This document shows, in pieces, positions 34,376 to 43,377 of a stretch of 49,564 nucleotides of DNA. The number at the start of each line of letters is the position of its first letter. Within the stretch, counting starts at the first letter, position 1. The notes under the pieces are model-generated. The model saw only the letters and a list, made by a program, of their open reading frames with translations. It had not been told where the DNA came from and made no database searches. Both the position numbers and the translations under genes were made by a program. Origin of the DNA: Rubrivivax sp. (GTDB lineage: Bacteria; Pseudomonadota; Gammaproteobacteria; Burkholderiales; Burkholderiaceae_C); NCBI GenBank assembly GCA_026125665.1, contig JAHCKS010000032.1, positions 1-49,564 on the forward strand, written 5' to 3'.

Positions 34376-35095
34376 ATGACCGCCGCCCATCCTCACGGCT
34401 CCCTGCTGCTTGCCGACGACCACGGCCTCGTGCGGCACGGCCTGCAGCTGCTGATCGCCGAGGTGCTGCCGCAGCTGCGCGTGCACCTCGCGGGCTCCCT
34501 CGCCGAGACGGTTCAGGCGCTGGCCACCGCGGGCCGCTTCGACCTCGTGCTGCTCGACCTCACGCTGTCGGACGTGCACGGCATGGCCGGCCTGCGCCGG
34601 CTGCGCGAGGAGTTCCCGTACGTGCCGGTGGTCATCCTCTCGGCGCAGGACGACCGCGACACGGTGCTCGCGGCGCTGGACGCCGGCGCGATGGGCTTCA
34701 TCTCCAAGGCCGCCGCGCCGAGCGAGCTGCGCGAGGCGCTGACGCGCGTGCTCGTCGAGCACCGCATCCACCTGCCGCAGTCGGTCTCGGGCGGCATGGC
34801 CGCGGCGGCGCCCGAAGGCGGCGGGCGCGAGCTGTCGGAGCTGGCCGCGCTCGGCCTCACCGAGCGGCAGATCGAGGTCCTCGGCTACGTCGTGCAGGGC
34901 CTGCGCAACAAGGAGATCGCGCGCCTGCTCGACCGCTCCGAGGTCGTCGTGAAGAAGCACGTCACGGCCACGCTGCAGGCGCTGGGCGCGCCGAACCGCA
35001 CGAAGCTGCTGGTGCTGCTCAGCCAGCGCGGCTACCGCGTACCCTCGTTGCGCGTGGCCGACGGCGGCGGCGGCGAGGACGGTGCCGCGCCGTGA
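34376..35095 (+). CDS. NarL/FixJ-type LuxR response regulator
   Basis: A 239-residue two-component regulator. The receiver domain has LADDHGLVRHG, phospho-acceptor Asp61 in LVLLDLTLSDVHG, and ISKAAAPSE with the conserved lysine. The C-terminal LuxR helix-turn-helix (about 158-220) has LTERQIEVLGYVVQGLRNKE with IARLLDRSEVVVKKHVTATL after it. ATG 34376 gives a normal N-terminus; GTG 34334 would add an unlikely 14 residues. It lies 18 bases before a hybrid histidine kinase on the same strand, its probable partner. Confidence 0.9.
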   Translation: MTAAHPHGSLLLADDHGLVRHGLQLLIAEVLPQLRVHLAGSLAETVQALATAGRFDLVLLDLTLSDVHGMAGLRRLREEFPYVPVVILSAQDDRDTVLAALDAGAMGFISKAAAPSELREALTRVLVEHRIHLPQSVSGGMAAAAPEGGGRELSELAALGLTERQIEVLGYVVQGLRNKEIARLLDRSEVVVKKHVTATLQALGAPNRTKLLVLLSQRGYRVPSLRVADGGGGEDGAAP

Positions 35096-35113
35096 GCTCG
35101 GCATGAGCCACGC

Positions 35114-36871
35114 ATGAGCGAGGCCGCCCGCGCCTCGGAGATCGCGGCGCAGCTGCCGCTGCGCCGCCGCCGGCTGGGCCTGGCCTTCGTCGGCCTGGGG
35201 GTGCTGGCGCTGGCGGCGCAGTCCTCGTTCGAGTGGCTGTTGCCGTACGACCCCCTGGGTCTGCTGCACTTGCGGCGCTGGTTCGACTGGCCCGATCTCG
35301 GCCCCGCCCTGCCGGCCTGGCTGTGGGCCGGCCTCGCCGCCGGGCTGCTGGCGCTGCTCGAGCGCTGGCGCGGCGCACCGGTGGCCGTGGCGGCGCCGGC
35401 CGGGGTCGTGCTCGGCTCGGTGTACGTCGCCGCAGGGGGGGCCTCGCCCGCCGTGGCCCTGCTCCTCCTCGTGGGCGTGGCGAGCCTCGGGTGGCAGGTG
35501 CGGGCCGGGGGCGGGATGGCGCTGCTGCTCGGCACGGCGTTGGCCGTGGCGGCGTGGGACGCGGCGCTCTCCTCGTTCCCGACGCTGTGGCTGGCGGCCG
35601 GCGTCTTCGTCGCGATGTTCCTGTGGATCGACAGCCGCCACATCCGCGCCAGCGACAAGCGCCTGTTCGCGGCGCTCGAGGAGCGCGACGCGCTGATCCG
35701 CGATCTCGACGCGCGTGGCGACCAGCTGCAGGGGGTGCAGCAGGCGCGCACGCGGCTCCTGGCCAGCATCAGCCACGACCTGCGCCAGCCGTTGCAGGCG
35801 GTGCGCCTGTATGCCGAGGCGCTGCGCGCGCGCCCCGACCTCGACGCGACCGCGCGCCAGCTGCTGAAGCAGCAGGTGCAGGCGGCCGACGACGCGGTGG
35901 GGATGCTCGACCAGTTCAGCGAGTTCAGCGCCATCGAGCACGGCATGCTCGTCAGCCACCCCGAGCTGGTGAACCTGCGCGAGGTGCTCGAGCGCGTGGC
36001 CGGCGGCCTGCAGCCGGCCTATCCCAAGAGCCGCCTGCGCCTGGGCGTGCACGGCCGCCCCACCTGGGTGTGGCTGGACCGCAGCCAGATCACGCGGCTG
36101 GTGCAGAACCTCGCCGGCAACGCCGTGCGCTACAGCGTCGGCGTGCCGATCGAGGGGCCGGCACGCGTCGTGCTCGCGGTGCGCCCGCACAAGGGCGGCT
36201 GCTGCATCGACGTGCTCGACAACGGCCGCGGCATCCCGGCCGATAAGCTCGACGCCGTCTTCGAGCCCTACGTGCAGCTGGCTCAGGCGGCGGAGGCGTC
36301 GCGTGCCGGCCGCGGCCTCGGCCTGGCCATCGTGCGCGGCCTCGTGGCGCAGCTCGGCCTGGCCCTGGCGCCGGTGAGGAGCCGCCTCGGCAACGGCACG
36401 CGTTTTCGCGTCACGGTCCCGCGGGCGCTGATGCGCGAGGCGCCGATGCCGCGCACCGTCACCGGCGTGCAGCTGGCGATGCGCCTGGACGGGTGGCTGC
36501 TGGCGCTGCTGGACGACGAGGACGCACCGCGCCGCGCACTGCGCGCTGCGCTCGAAGGCATCGGCGCGACGGTGGTCGACGCCGAGTCGCTCGGGCGGCT
36601 CAAGCGGCTTCTCGACGCGCAGGAGCGCTTTCCCGACGCGCTCGTCTTCGACCTCGATCTCGGCGCCGACCAGCCCGACGGGCGCATCGCGCTGGCCGAG
36701 CTGCGCCAGGAGTGGGAGACGCAGGTGCCGGCGGTCATCCTCACCGGCCGCGTCGGCGCACGCAGCGTCATCCTGCCGCCGCAGTGCAGCCTGCTGGAAA
36801 AGCCCGTGGCGCTGGCGGACCTGGTGGGCACCCTCAACCGGGTCGCACCCCGCACCGACCTGCCGATCTGA
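35114..36871 (+). CDS. hybrid sensor histidine kinase (DLRQPL type) with atypical receiver
   Basis: A 585-residue inner-membrane kinase. Residues about 22-178 contain six or so membrane segments with very short loops, so it probably senses within or near the membrane. After a short coiled region, HisKA has LLASISHDLRQPLQAVRLYA with His221, the H-box variant of the NahK-like group. The ATPase has NLAGNAVRYS, DNGRGIPADKLDAVFEPY and GRGLGLAIV. The C-terminal receiver (about 460-580) keeps LLDDEDAP, FDLDLGADQPDG and EKPVALADL. It is downstream of a LuxR-type response regulator, which it probably phosphorylates. Confidence 0.88.
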   Translation: MSEAARASEIAAQLPLRRRRLGLAFVGLGVLALAAQSSFEWLLPYDPLGLLHLRRWFDWPDLGPALPAWLWAGLAAGLLALLERWRGAPVAVAAPAGVVLGSVYVAAGGASPAVALLLLVGVASLGWQVRAGGGMALLLGTALAVAAWDAALSSFPTLWLAAGVFVAMFLWIDSRHIRASDKRLFAALEERDALIRDLDARGDQLQGVQQARTRLLASISHDLRQPLQAVRLYAEALRARPDLDATARQLLKQQVQAADDAVGMLDQFSEFSAIEHGMLVSHPELVNLREVLERVAGGLQPAYPKSRLRLGVHGRPTWVWLDRSQITRLVQNLAGNAVRYSVGVPIEGPARVVLAVRPHKGGCCIDVLDNGRGIPADKLDAVFEPYVQLAQAAEASRAGRGLGLAIVRGLVAQLGLALAPVRSRLGNGTRFRVTVPRALMREAPMPRTVTGVQLAMRLDGWLLALLDDEDAPRRALRAALEGIGATVVDAESLGRLKRLLDAQERFPDALVFDLDLGADQPDGRIALAELRQEWETQVPAVILTGRVGARSVILPPQCSLLEKPVALADLVGTLNRVAPRTDLPI

Positions 36872-37105
36872 GTGCGGTGCCGGTGGGTGGACCGAGCCGC
36901 CGTGGGGCGGCCGGGAAGTCGCGCCGGGTGACGCCCCCGCCGTCTACCGCGGGCCGACCGTGAATCCGTCGGCGCAAGGATCCGTTGGGATCATCGACAG
37001 AGTGCCCTCGACGGCGCTCCAATGGAGCCTCGCTGCCGCCCCCGGTCTCGGGGGCTGCGGCCCGCTGCCCGATCCGGCGCCCCATCCCCGAAGAGAATCC
37101 GCACC

Positions 37106-37705
37106 ATGGTTGCCGCCAACGTGCCTTGCCCGACCCGCCTGCCCGACCTCGCGCATCGGCTGCGCTGGCTCGGCGCCGCCGCGCTGCTGGCCGCCGCAAC
37201 GGCGCTGTCGGCACAGACCACGCCGCCGACGGCGCTGCACGCGGCCCCGGCGGGCCCGTCGTTCGCCTTCGAGCTCATTACCGCGGCCGAGGCCCGACGC
37301 GACCTCGAGGCGCGCCCGAAGAACGAGGCGCTGGACATGCCCGAGCTGCGCTCACGCGGCATGCCCGCGGCGGCCGGCACGGCCGAGGTGCCGGCGGCGT
37401 TTGCCATCCGCGTGCTGGCGCCCACGCCACAGGAGGTGGTGACCGCGCCGCTGCGCATCGAGCTCGCCTTCGACGTGCCGCCGGGCACGCGCGTCAAGCC
37501 CTCGACCTTCCGCGTCCTGTACGGCGTGCTGAAGATCGACCTCACCGAGCGGCTGCGCCGCTTCGCCACGATCAGCGAGCGCGGCGTGGTCGTCGACCAG
37601 GCCGTGGTGCCCGACGGCATGCACCGGCTGTTCCTGCAGGTGGCCGACGACCACGGCAACGTGGCCGAGCGCGAGCTCAGGCTGCGCGTGGGAGCGACGT
37701 CGTGA
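37106..37705 (+). CDS. exported protein with Ig-like domain, function unknown
   Basis: A 199-residue protein starting at ATG 37106. A signal peptide ends near ATALSAQ (about residue 36). The C-terminal half (about 102-199) alternates short strands (FAIRVLAPTPQEVVTAPLRI, PSTFRVLYGVLKIDL, LFLQVADDHGNVAERELRLR) and resembles a bacterial Ig-like or cell-surface beta-sandwich domain. I do not recognise a family. Its stop overlaps the GTG start of the OmpA-like gene (GTGA), so the two are probably made together and act in the periplasm. In the 234-base gap upstream, a GCCCCCG/CGGGGGC hairpin (37038-37055) is the only structure I see. Confidence 0.7.
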   Translation: MVAANVPCPTRLPDLAHRLRWLGAAALLAAATALSAQTTPPTALHAAPAGPSFAFELITAAEARRDLEARPKNEALDMPELRSRGMPAAAGTAEVPAAFAIRVLAPTPQEVVTAPLRIELAFDVPPGTRVKPSTFRVLYGVLKIDLTERLRRFATISERGVVVDQAVVPDGMHRLFLQVADDHGNVAERELRLRVGATS

Positions 37706-38421
37706 CGCGGGCGCGACCTGCGTCGGCGCTCGGCCGGGTGCTTCGTCTCGCCACCTGGGGCGTGGCGGCCGCCTGCGGCGCGGCGCATGCCGCCGGCTCC
37801 GATGCCGAAGTGCGGCGCATGATCGAGTCGCTTCGGCCCGCCGCGCCGTCTGCCGCGCCGTCTGCCGCGCCGTCTGCCGCGCCGTCTGCCGCGCCGTCTG
37901 CCGCGCTGGCCGCCGCGCCCGCGCGCACCCAGCCCGCACGACCGCAAGGCAACGGCCGCACGCGCAACCTCGTCATCGAGGCGGCGCCCGCGGCACAGCC
38001 GGCCGACACCTCACCGGCCGGGGCTGCAACGGCCGCCGGCAACTCGGCTGCCCCCGCCGCGGAGGGCGCGGCGTCGCGCCCGGCCAGCGGCCTGTCGCTG
38101 GCCATCGGGTTCGAGCCGAACTCGGCGCAGCTGCGCCCGGAAAGCGGCGAAACGCTGGGCGCCCTCGTCGCGGCGATGCTGTCGGCGGAGCTGCGGCAGC
38201 ACCGCTTCCTGATCGAGGGGCACACCGACGCGAGTGGCTCGCCGGCGCAGAACCTGCGCCTGTCGCGCGAGCGTGCCGAGCAGGTGCGCCTGTTCCTGGT
38301 GACGCTGGGCGTCGAAGGCGAGCGGCTGCGCGCGGTGGGCAAGGGCTCGAGCGAGCCGCTCAACGTGCAGGACCCGCACTCCGCCGAGAACCGCCGCGTG
38401 CGCGTCGTCGCGCTGCCCTGA
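37702..38421 (+). CDS. OmpA-family protein with PSAA repeat linker
   Basis: A 239-residue exported protein starting at GTG 37702. A signal peptide (about residues 1-31, GVAAACGAAHA) is followed by a low-complexity linker with five perfect 12-base repeats encoding AAPS, then the OmpA C-terminal domain (about 130-239). Landmarks: IGFEPNSAQLRPES, FLIEGHTDASGSPAQNLRLS and GKGSSEPLNVQDPHSAENRR. The GHTD aspartate and RVRV arginines support peptidoglycan binding. It is coupled to the upstream Ig-like protein and probably anchors it or a shared complex to the cell wall. Confidence 0.88.
   Translation: MTRARPASALGRVLRLATWGVAAACGAAHAAGSDAEVRRMIESLRPAAPSAAPSAAPSAAPSAAPSAALAAAPARTQPARPQGNGRTRNLVIEAAPAAQPADTSPAGAATAAGNSAAPAAEGAASRPASGLSLAIGFEPNSAQLRPESGETLGALVAAMLSAELRQHRFLIEGHTDASGSPAQNLRLSRERAEQVRLFLVTLGVEGERLRAVGKGSSEPLNVQDPHSAENRRVRVVALP
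37840..37899 (+). repeat. tandem repeat, 5 x 12 bases (GCCGCGCCGTCT)
   Basis: Five identical 12-base units in frame inside the OmpA-like gene encode Ala-Ala-Pro-Ser. Unit identity at the DNA level implies recent expansion, and copy number could vary between strains without shifting the frame, changing linker length. Confidence 0.9.
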
Positions 38422-38487
38422 ATCGGCCCGGGCCGCCAGCGCGGCGGCCACCCTGGCATGCACGCCGCGCCGCCGGGCGCGCGGCGG

Positions 38488-38493
38488 AATAAT
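38488..38493 (+). promoter_or_regulatory. -10-like box upstream of ECF sigma gene
   Basis: AATAAT matches the -10 consensus at five of six positions and lies 27 bases before the GTG start of the sigma factor gene, in otherwise GC-rich DNA. No matching -35 is clear. Confidence 0.35.
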
Positions 38494-38519
38494 GCCCCGC
38501 GCCTCGCGTAAACCTCACC

Positions 38520-39050
38520 GTGGACGCTCCACCGGTCTTCCGCCAGCGGCTGCTCGACGCCATCCCGCGCCTGCGCCGCTACGCGCGCTCGCTGACGCAC
38601 GAGCCGGTCGAGGCGGACGACCTGACGCAGCAGACGCTGGCCCGTGCACTCGCGCACTGGAGGCAGTTCGACCCCGAGCGCGACATGCTCGTGTGGCTGC
38701 TGTCGATCGCCCACAACGCGTTCCTCGACGGCCGCCGCCGCGATGCGCGGCTGCAGATCGTCGACCCGGCCGAGCTGCAGCGCACGCAGGAGGCCGCCGG
38801 CGGCACCGGCGGCACCGACGTCGGCTTGCGGCTCGACCTCGTCGCGGCGCTGGCGCGCCTCACGCCCGAGCAATGCGAGCCGCTGCTGCTGGTGTGCGTG
38901 GAGCAGCTCAGCTATGCCGAGGTGGCCGAGGTGCTGCGCATCCCGATCGGCACCGTGATGTCGCGCGTGAGCCGCGCGCGCCAGGCGCTCAGGCGTTTTC
39001 TCGAAGCCGAAGCGCGGCCCGGGGCGGCCGTGCTGCGGCGGGTGGTGTGA
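38520..39050 (+). CDS. RNA polymerase ECF sigma factor
   Basis: A 176-residue ECF sigma factor starting at GTG 38520. Region 2 (about residues 10-80) reads LLDAIPRLRRYARSLTHEPV, then EADDLTQQTLARALAHWRQF, then LVWLLSIAHNAFLDGRRRDA. Region 4 (about 110-165) has LTPEQCEPLLLVCVEQLSYA and IPIGTVMSRVSRARQALRRF. It follows the proteobacterial ECF pattern where the next gene encodes a membrane anti-sigma factor, here beginning 2 bases after its stop. The signal and regulon cannot be inferred. Confidence 0.88.
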   Translation: MDAPPVFRQRLLDAIPRLRRYARSLTHEPVEADDLTQQTLARALAHWRQFDPERDMLVWLLSIAHNAFLDGRRRDARLQIVDPAELQRTQEAAGGTGGTDVGLRLDLVAALARLTPEQCEPLLLVCVEQLSYAEVAEVLRIPIGTVMSRVSRARQALRRFLEAEARPGAAVLRRVV

Positions 39051-39052
39051 CG

Positions 39053-39871
39053 ATGGACAACTCCGACAGCCGGCCGGTCAGCGAAGACCTGCTCAGCGCC
39101 TATGTCGACGGTGAAGGCAGCCCGGCCGAGCGTGCCGCCGTCGAGGCCTGGCTGCGCACGCACCCCGACGATGCGGCGCGCGTGAGGGCCTGGCGCGAGG
39201 ACCGCGAGGCGCTGCACGCGCGTTTCGCGCGTGTCGTCGCCGAGCCGGTGCCTTCGCACCTTTCGGCTCTGGTGTGGCGGCTCGGTCCGCCGTTCGTCGC
39301 CCGCGGCTGGGCGCTGGCGGCCGCGGCGGCCGGCCTCTTCGTGCTGGGCGGGCTGGCCGGCGGTGCGGCGGTGTGGCAATGGCACAGGGGGAGCGGCGCG
39401 GCCACCGGCCTGGCCGGCAGCGGCGGCACGGTCGAGCCTTGGGTGCAGCGCGCCGCGCTCGCGCATGCCGTCTACGTGCCCGAGCCGCGCCACGCCGTCG
39501 AGGTGAAGGCACAGGAGGAGCACCTGGCGCGCTGGCTGACGCGGCGCATCGACGCGCCGGTGAAGCTGTTCGACCTGCGCGAGCACGGGTTCGAGCTGGT
39601 CGGCGGCCGCCTGCTGCCCGACGGCACGGGCAAGAGCGCGCAGCTCATGTACCAGGACGCGCAGGGCATGCGCGTCACGGTGTACCTGCGCAAGCCGGAG
39701 AAGGGTGCCGGCACCGCCTTCCGCTACGAGCGGCACGGCAACCTCGGCATGTTCTACTGGATCGACGAGAACTGCGGCTACGCCGTCGTAGGCGGCCTGC
39801 CTCGCGAGCAGCTGCTGGCGATGGCGCAGACGATCTACCGGCAGGAGCCGGAGCCGCCCGACAAGCGCTGA
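39053..39871 (+). CDS. membrane anti-sigma factor
   Basis: A 272-residue protein. The N-terminal cytosolic part, with EDLLSAYVDGEGSPAERAAV (about residues 10-29), is typical of anti-sigma factors that bind ECF sigma regions. I see no HxxxCxxC zinc motif. One membrane segment (about 84-108, LAAAAAGLFVLGGLAGGAAV) is followed by a periplasmic domain (about 130-272) with HAVYVPEPRHAVEVKAQEEH, LTRRIDAPVKLFDL, RVTVYLRKP and FYWIDENCGYAVVGGL, as in the anti-sigma family with a C-terminal sensor domain. It should hold the adjacent sigma factor inactive at the membrane until a signal arrives. Confidence 0.85.
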   Translation: MDNSDSRPVSEDLLSAYVDGEGSPAERAAVEAWLRTHPDDAARVRAWREDREALHARFARVVAEPVPSHLSALVWRLGPPFVARGWALAAAAAGLFVLGGLAGGAAVWQWHRGSGAATGLAGSGGTVEPWVQRAALAHAVYVPEPRHAVEVKAQEEHLARWLTRRIDAPVKLFDLREHGFELVGGRLLPDGTGKSAQLMYQDAQGMRVTVYLRKPEKGAGTAFRYERHGNLGMFYWIDENCGYAVVGGLPREQLLAMAQTIYRQEPEPPDKR

Positions 39872-39899
39872 CGGCCGCGCCGGCAGAATCGCGGCCGAC

Positions 39900-41504
39900 G
39901 TGGCTGCGTTCGACTCGAAGACCTCATCGGTGCGTGGCCCCGCGGCCATCGCGGCGCCCTGGCGGCAGCGGCTGGCCGCGGCGCACCGGCTGGCTGTCGT
40001 CACGCTGCTGGGCTTCGCGTCGGGCCTGCCGCTGGCGCTCACCGGCCAGGCGATGCAAGCCTGGCTCACCGTCGACGGGCTCGACCTCGCGGCGATCGGC
40101 TTCCTGAGCCTCGTCGGCCTGCCCTACACCTTCAAGTTCCTGTGGGCGCCGCTGATGGACCGCTTCGAGCTGCCGTGGTTCGGGCGGCGGCGCGGCTGGC
40201 TGGTGCTGACGCAGCTGGTACTCGCCGCGCTGCTGCTGCTGCTGGCCGAGACCTCGCCGCGCGAATCGCTTCGCGCCTTCGCGCTGCTGGCCTTCGCGGT
40301 GGCCTTCGCGTCGGCGTCGCAGGACGTGGTCGTCGATGCCTATCGGACCGACCTGCTGCCGGCCGGCGAACGTGGCCTCGGCGCATCACTCGGCGTCATG
40401 GGCTACCGGCTGGCGATGATCCTCACGGGAGGACTCGCGCTCATCTGGACCGACGCGGCGCAGGGCGGCGGCTGGACCTGGCCCGAGGTCTACCGGTTCA
40501 TGGCCGCGCTGATGGTCGGCTGCGCCGTCGTCTCGGCGCTGCTGCTGCCGCGGCTGCGGCACGCGGTGGCGCCGGCGAGCGTGGCGCGGCACGACCTCGC
40601 CGGCTTCGTCGCCGTGCTGGCGGCGGTGGCGTTCGGCGCCTGGCTCACCGACCGCTTCGGCACCGCCGTGGCGCGCGCGCTCGCCGGCCCGCTGCTCGAA
40701 GGCAGCGCGCTGCCGGCGGCGCTGCGCTCGCGCTGGATCGACCTCGCGGCGCTGCTGCTCGGCATCGCGCTGACGCTGCCGCTGGCGGCCTGGGCGGCGC
40801 GGCGCGCGCGTTTCGAGACGCTGCAGGCGGGGCTGGCCAGCTACTTCGCGCAACCGGGCGCCTGGGGTTTCCTCGCGCTGATCGTGCTCTACAAGCTCGG
40901 CGACGCCTTCGCCGGCTCGTTGATGACGCCGTTCCTGCTGAAGAGCATGGCCTACGGCTCGGCCGAGGTTGGCGTGGTCAACAAGGTGATCGGCCTGTGG
41001 CTGACGATCGGCGGCGCGCTCGTCGGCGGCGCGCTGATGCTCAAGCTCGGGCTGTGGCGTTCGCTGATGCTCTTCGGCGTGCTGCAACTGGCCAGCAACC
41101 TCGGCTTCTGGTGGCTCGCCGTCGGCGGCAAGGGCAGCCTTGGCGGGGCCGTGCTGCCGGCCTTCGATTGGGGCTTCGTCCAGCTCGCCGCCGCCACGCC
41201 GGTGGACGGCGCGCTGCTGATGGTGGTGGCCTGCGAGAACATCAGCGGGGGCATGGGCACGGCGGCCTTCGTGGCGTTCCTGATGGGCCTGTGCAACCAG
41301 CGCTTCACGGCCACGCAGTACGCGCTGCTGTCGGCCTTCGCCTCGGTGGGGCGGGTGTGGGTGGGGCCGCTGGCGGGCGTGCTGGCCGAGAGCATCGGCT
41401 GGCCGGTGTTCTTCGTGCTGAGCACCGTGCTGGCGGCGCCCGCACTCGTGCTGTTGTGGTGGCTGCGCGCGCCGATCCGCGCGCTGGAGGCGCCGCCGGG
41501 CTGA
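39900..41504 (+). CDS. ampG: AmpG-like muropeptide permease (MFS)
   Basis: A 534-residue membrane protein with about 12-14 helices, starting at GTG 39900. AVVTLLGFASGLPLALTGQA (about residues 33-52) and LGFLSLVGLPYTFKFLWAPL-like sequence IGFLSLVGLPYTFKFLWAPL (about 63-82) are AmpG hallmarks; also FASASQDVVVDAYRTDLLP and MGYRLAMILTGGLAL. AmpG imports anhydro-muropeptides released in cell-wall turnover. It supplies the import step that would complement the AmiD/DigH/kinase/MurQ operon 27 kb upstream. AGAATC just before the start may be part of a near-leaderless promoter. Confidence 0.87.
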   Translation: MAAFDSKTSSVRGPAAIAAPWRQRLAAAHRLAVVTLLGFASGLPLALTGQAMQAWLTVDGLDLAAIGFLSLVGLPYTFKFLWAPLMDRFELPWFGRRRGWLVLTQLVLAALLLLLAETSPRESLRAFALLAFAVAFASASQDVVVDAYRTDLLPAGERGLGASLGVMGYRLAMILTGGLALIWTDAAQGGGWTWPEVYRFMAALMVGCAVVSALLLPRLRHAVAPASVARHDLAGFVAVLAAVAFGAWLTDRFGTAVARALAGPLLEGSALPAALRSRWIDLAALLLGIALTLPLAAWAARRARFETLQAGLASYFAQPGAWGFLALIVLYKLGDAFAGSLMTPFLLKSMAYGSAEVGVVNKVIGLWLTIGGALVGGALMLKLGLWRSLMLFGVLQLASNLGFWWLAVGGKGSLGGAVLPAFDWGFVQLAAATPVDGALLMVVACENISGGMGTAAFVAFLMGLCNQRFTATQYALLSAFASVGRVWVGPLAGVLAESIGWPVFFVLSTVLAAPALVLLWWLRAPIRALEAPPG

Positions 41505-41558
41505 GGCGGGATCGGGCGCGCCACGCCCTTGCAGTGGCCGGGGCCGAACCCCAATTCC

Positions 41559-41564
41559 TAGAAT
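41559..41564 (+). promoter_or_regulatory. -10 box TAGAAT before the M48 protease gene
   Basis: TAGAAT matches the -10 consensus at five of six positions and sits 15 bases before ATG 41580. Such CCTAGAAT boxes close to start codons are frequent in Burkholderiales. No well-spaced -35 is visible. Confidence 0.45.
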
Positions 41565-41579
41565 CGTCGCGGCCGGTGC

Positions 41580-42539
41580 ATGCAAGCGACTTCGGCCGCG
41601 CGTTCGCGCATGGAACACCCCGAATCCCGAGCTGACGACCTGTCTGCGGCGATCTTGTCGCCGCTGGGCGGCTGCACGTGCCCGTGGCACGTCGACCGGC
41701 CGCGCCGGCGCCTGTTCACCGCGTTGCTGGCGGCCGGCGCCGCGCCGCTGCTCGGCGCGCCGAGCGGCGCGGCGGCGGCCGACCCGGAGTGCAAGCGCTC
41801 GATGGCGGCCGGTGTGTGGCCGGCCGACCAGGTGGAAGGCATGGCGCGGCAGGAGTACCTGCAGCTGATGCGCGAGGCGCAAGGCAAGAACGTGCTTGCC
41901 CCGCCCGGCGACCCGCAGCTCGAGCGGTTGCGCTACATCGCGCGGCGCATCATCCCGTTCACCGCGGCGTGCAATGCGCGCGCGCGTGAATGGCGCTGGG
42001 AGGTGAACCTGCTGCGCAGCGACTCGCTCAACGCCTTCTGCATGCCGGGGGGCAAGATCGCCTTCTTCAGCGGCATCCTCTCGCGCCTGAAGCTCGGCGA
42101 CGACGAGGTGGCGGTGATCATGGGCCACGAGGCGGCCCATGCGCTGCTCGAGCACGCCCGCGAGCGCCTGACGAAGAGCACCGGGACCAGCCTCCTCCTG
42201 CGCTTCGGCGCGGCGCTGCTGGGCCTCGGCAACCTCGGCGACCTCGCCGCGCAGGGGCTGTCGCAGCTGGCGAGCCTGAAGTTCAGCCGCGACGACGAGG
42301 CCGAGGCCGATGCGCTCGGCCTGCTGCTCGCCGCGCGGGCCGGCTACGACCCGGCTGCCGGCGTGTCGCTGTGGCGAAAGATGGGCCAGGCGAGCGGCGG
42401 CAAGACGCCGCCGGCGTGGCTGTCCACGCACCCGGCGGGGCCGCAGCGCATCAAGGAAATCGAGCAGCGGCTGCCGCGCGTGCTGGCGGAGTTCCAGCGC
42501 GCCGCCACGCCGGATCGGCGGTTCCCGGTCGCCACCTGA
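41580..42539 (+). CDS. M48-family zinc metalloprotease, exported
   Basis: A 319-residue protein (ATG 41580; ATG 41610 is an alternative). The N-terminus has an extended polar region with GGCTCPWHVD, then RPRRRLFTALLAAGAAPLLG, a twin-arginine-like signal. The peptidase M48 domain (about 85-310) has DSLNAFCMPGGKIAFFSGIL, the zinc motif HEAAH (His183-His187), and the third ligand in SRDDEAEADALG (Glu240). WLSTHPAGPQRIKEIEQRLP is a typical M48/LoiP/BepA C-terminal sequence. These periplasmic proteases act in outer-membrane protein quality control. Confidence 0.87.
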   Translation: MQATSAARSRMEHPESRADDLSAAILSPLGGCTCPWHVDRPRRRLFTALLAAGAAPLLGAPSGAAAADPECKRSMAAGVWPADQVEGMARQEYLQLMREAQGKNVLAPPGDPQLERLRYIARRIIPFTAACNARAREWRWEVNLLRSDSLNAFCMPGGKIAFFSGILSRLKLGDDEVAVIMGHEAAHALLEHARERLTKSTGTSLLLRFGAALLGLGNLGDLAAQGLSQLASLKFSRDDEAEADALGLLLAARAGYDPAAGVSLWRKMGQASGGKTPPAWLSTHPAGPQRIKEIEQRLPRVLAEFQRAATPDRRFPVAT

Positions 42540-42582
42540 GCCGGCCGCTGCGGGCGGCGGGCGGCGCGTGGCGCCACCGACC

Positions 42583-43257
42583 TCACCACTTCGACGGCAG
42601 CGCCTTCAGCAGCCGGATGTGCCGGCGGCCGCTCTCGACGTAGCCGCCTTGCTCGAGGTCCTTCATGACCCGGCTCACCATCTCGCGGCTGCAGCCGATC
42701 TGGCGCGAGATCTCGAGGTGCGACGGCGCCGGTTCGAGGGCCGCCGTGCCGTCGGCGGCGCGCACGGCCTGCGCCTCGAGCAGCGCGCGCAGGCGGCCGT
42801 AGACGTCGTTGAGCGCGATCTCGCGCAGCCCGACGGTGGCCTTGCGCGCGCGCCGGATGACCTTGGCCAGCAGCTCGAAGGCGAACTGCGGCTGTTCGGC
42901 CAGGTGCTGCTCGAGCGTGCGCCGCGTGACGAGCACGACGAGGCCGGGCTCGACCACCTCGACGTCGGCGGCACGCGGCCCGCCGTCCAGGCTCATCTCG
43001 CCGACGTACTCGCCGGGGCCGTAGGTGCCGTAGGTGATCTCGCGTTCGTCGGCGCCGACGCTGTAGGCGCGCAGCCGCCCCTGCACCACGAGGAACAGCG
43101 TGTCGCCGAACTGGCCTTCGATGATGAGCTGCGTGCCCTTGCGCACGCGCCGCGGCTCGCCGCGCCGCGCCAGCGCGCGCAGGCTTTCGCTGAAGGGGGC
43201 CTGCTCGATGAGCACGGCCGGGTCGGACAGAGGTGCGGGCGCTCTACTTCGCGGCAT
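42583..43257 (-). CDS. Crp/Fnr-family transcription regulator
   Basis: A 224-residue regulator. The cyclic-nucleotide-binding beta-roll (about residues 15-130) has GTQLIIEGQFGDTLFLVVQG and PGEYVGEMSLDGGPRAADVE. The DNA-binding domain (about 145-215) has PSHLEISRQIGCSREMVSRV and MKDLEQGGYVE. The GEMSLDGGPRAA pocket is CRP-like, and there is no N-terminal Cys cluster for an iron-sulphur centre, so an Fnr-type oxygen sensor is unlikely. It is convergent with the M48 gene, only 43 bases away. Confidence 0.88.
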   Translation of the reverse strand: MPRSRAPAPLSDPAVLIEQAPFSESLRALARRGEPRRVRKGTQLIIEGQFGDTLFLVVQGRLRAYSVGADEREITYGTYGPGEYVGEMSLDGGPRAADVEVVEPGLVVLVTRRTLEQHLAEQPQFAFELLAKVIRRARKATVGLREIALNDVYGRLRALLEAQAVRAADGTAALEPAPSHLEISRQIGCSREMVSRVMKDLEQGGYVESGRRHIRLLKALPSKW

Positions 43258-43377
43258 GTCGTCGGCTTCGCCCTGCGGCCCGGTGCGAATTCGCCGGGCC
43301 GCAGGGCTCGCCGATCTTAGCCGGCGGTACGTGCCGCCTGCCTTTCCTCCGAAGTCCTCGAGATCTCGGCCCGTTCG

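Noticed and set aside
37840-37899. Tandem repeats considered as a CRISPR-like array
   Set aside because: Units are contiguous 12-mers without spacers, in frame inside an OmpA-like gene.
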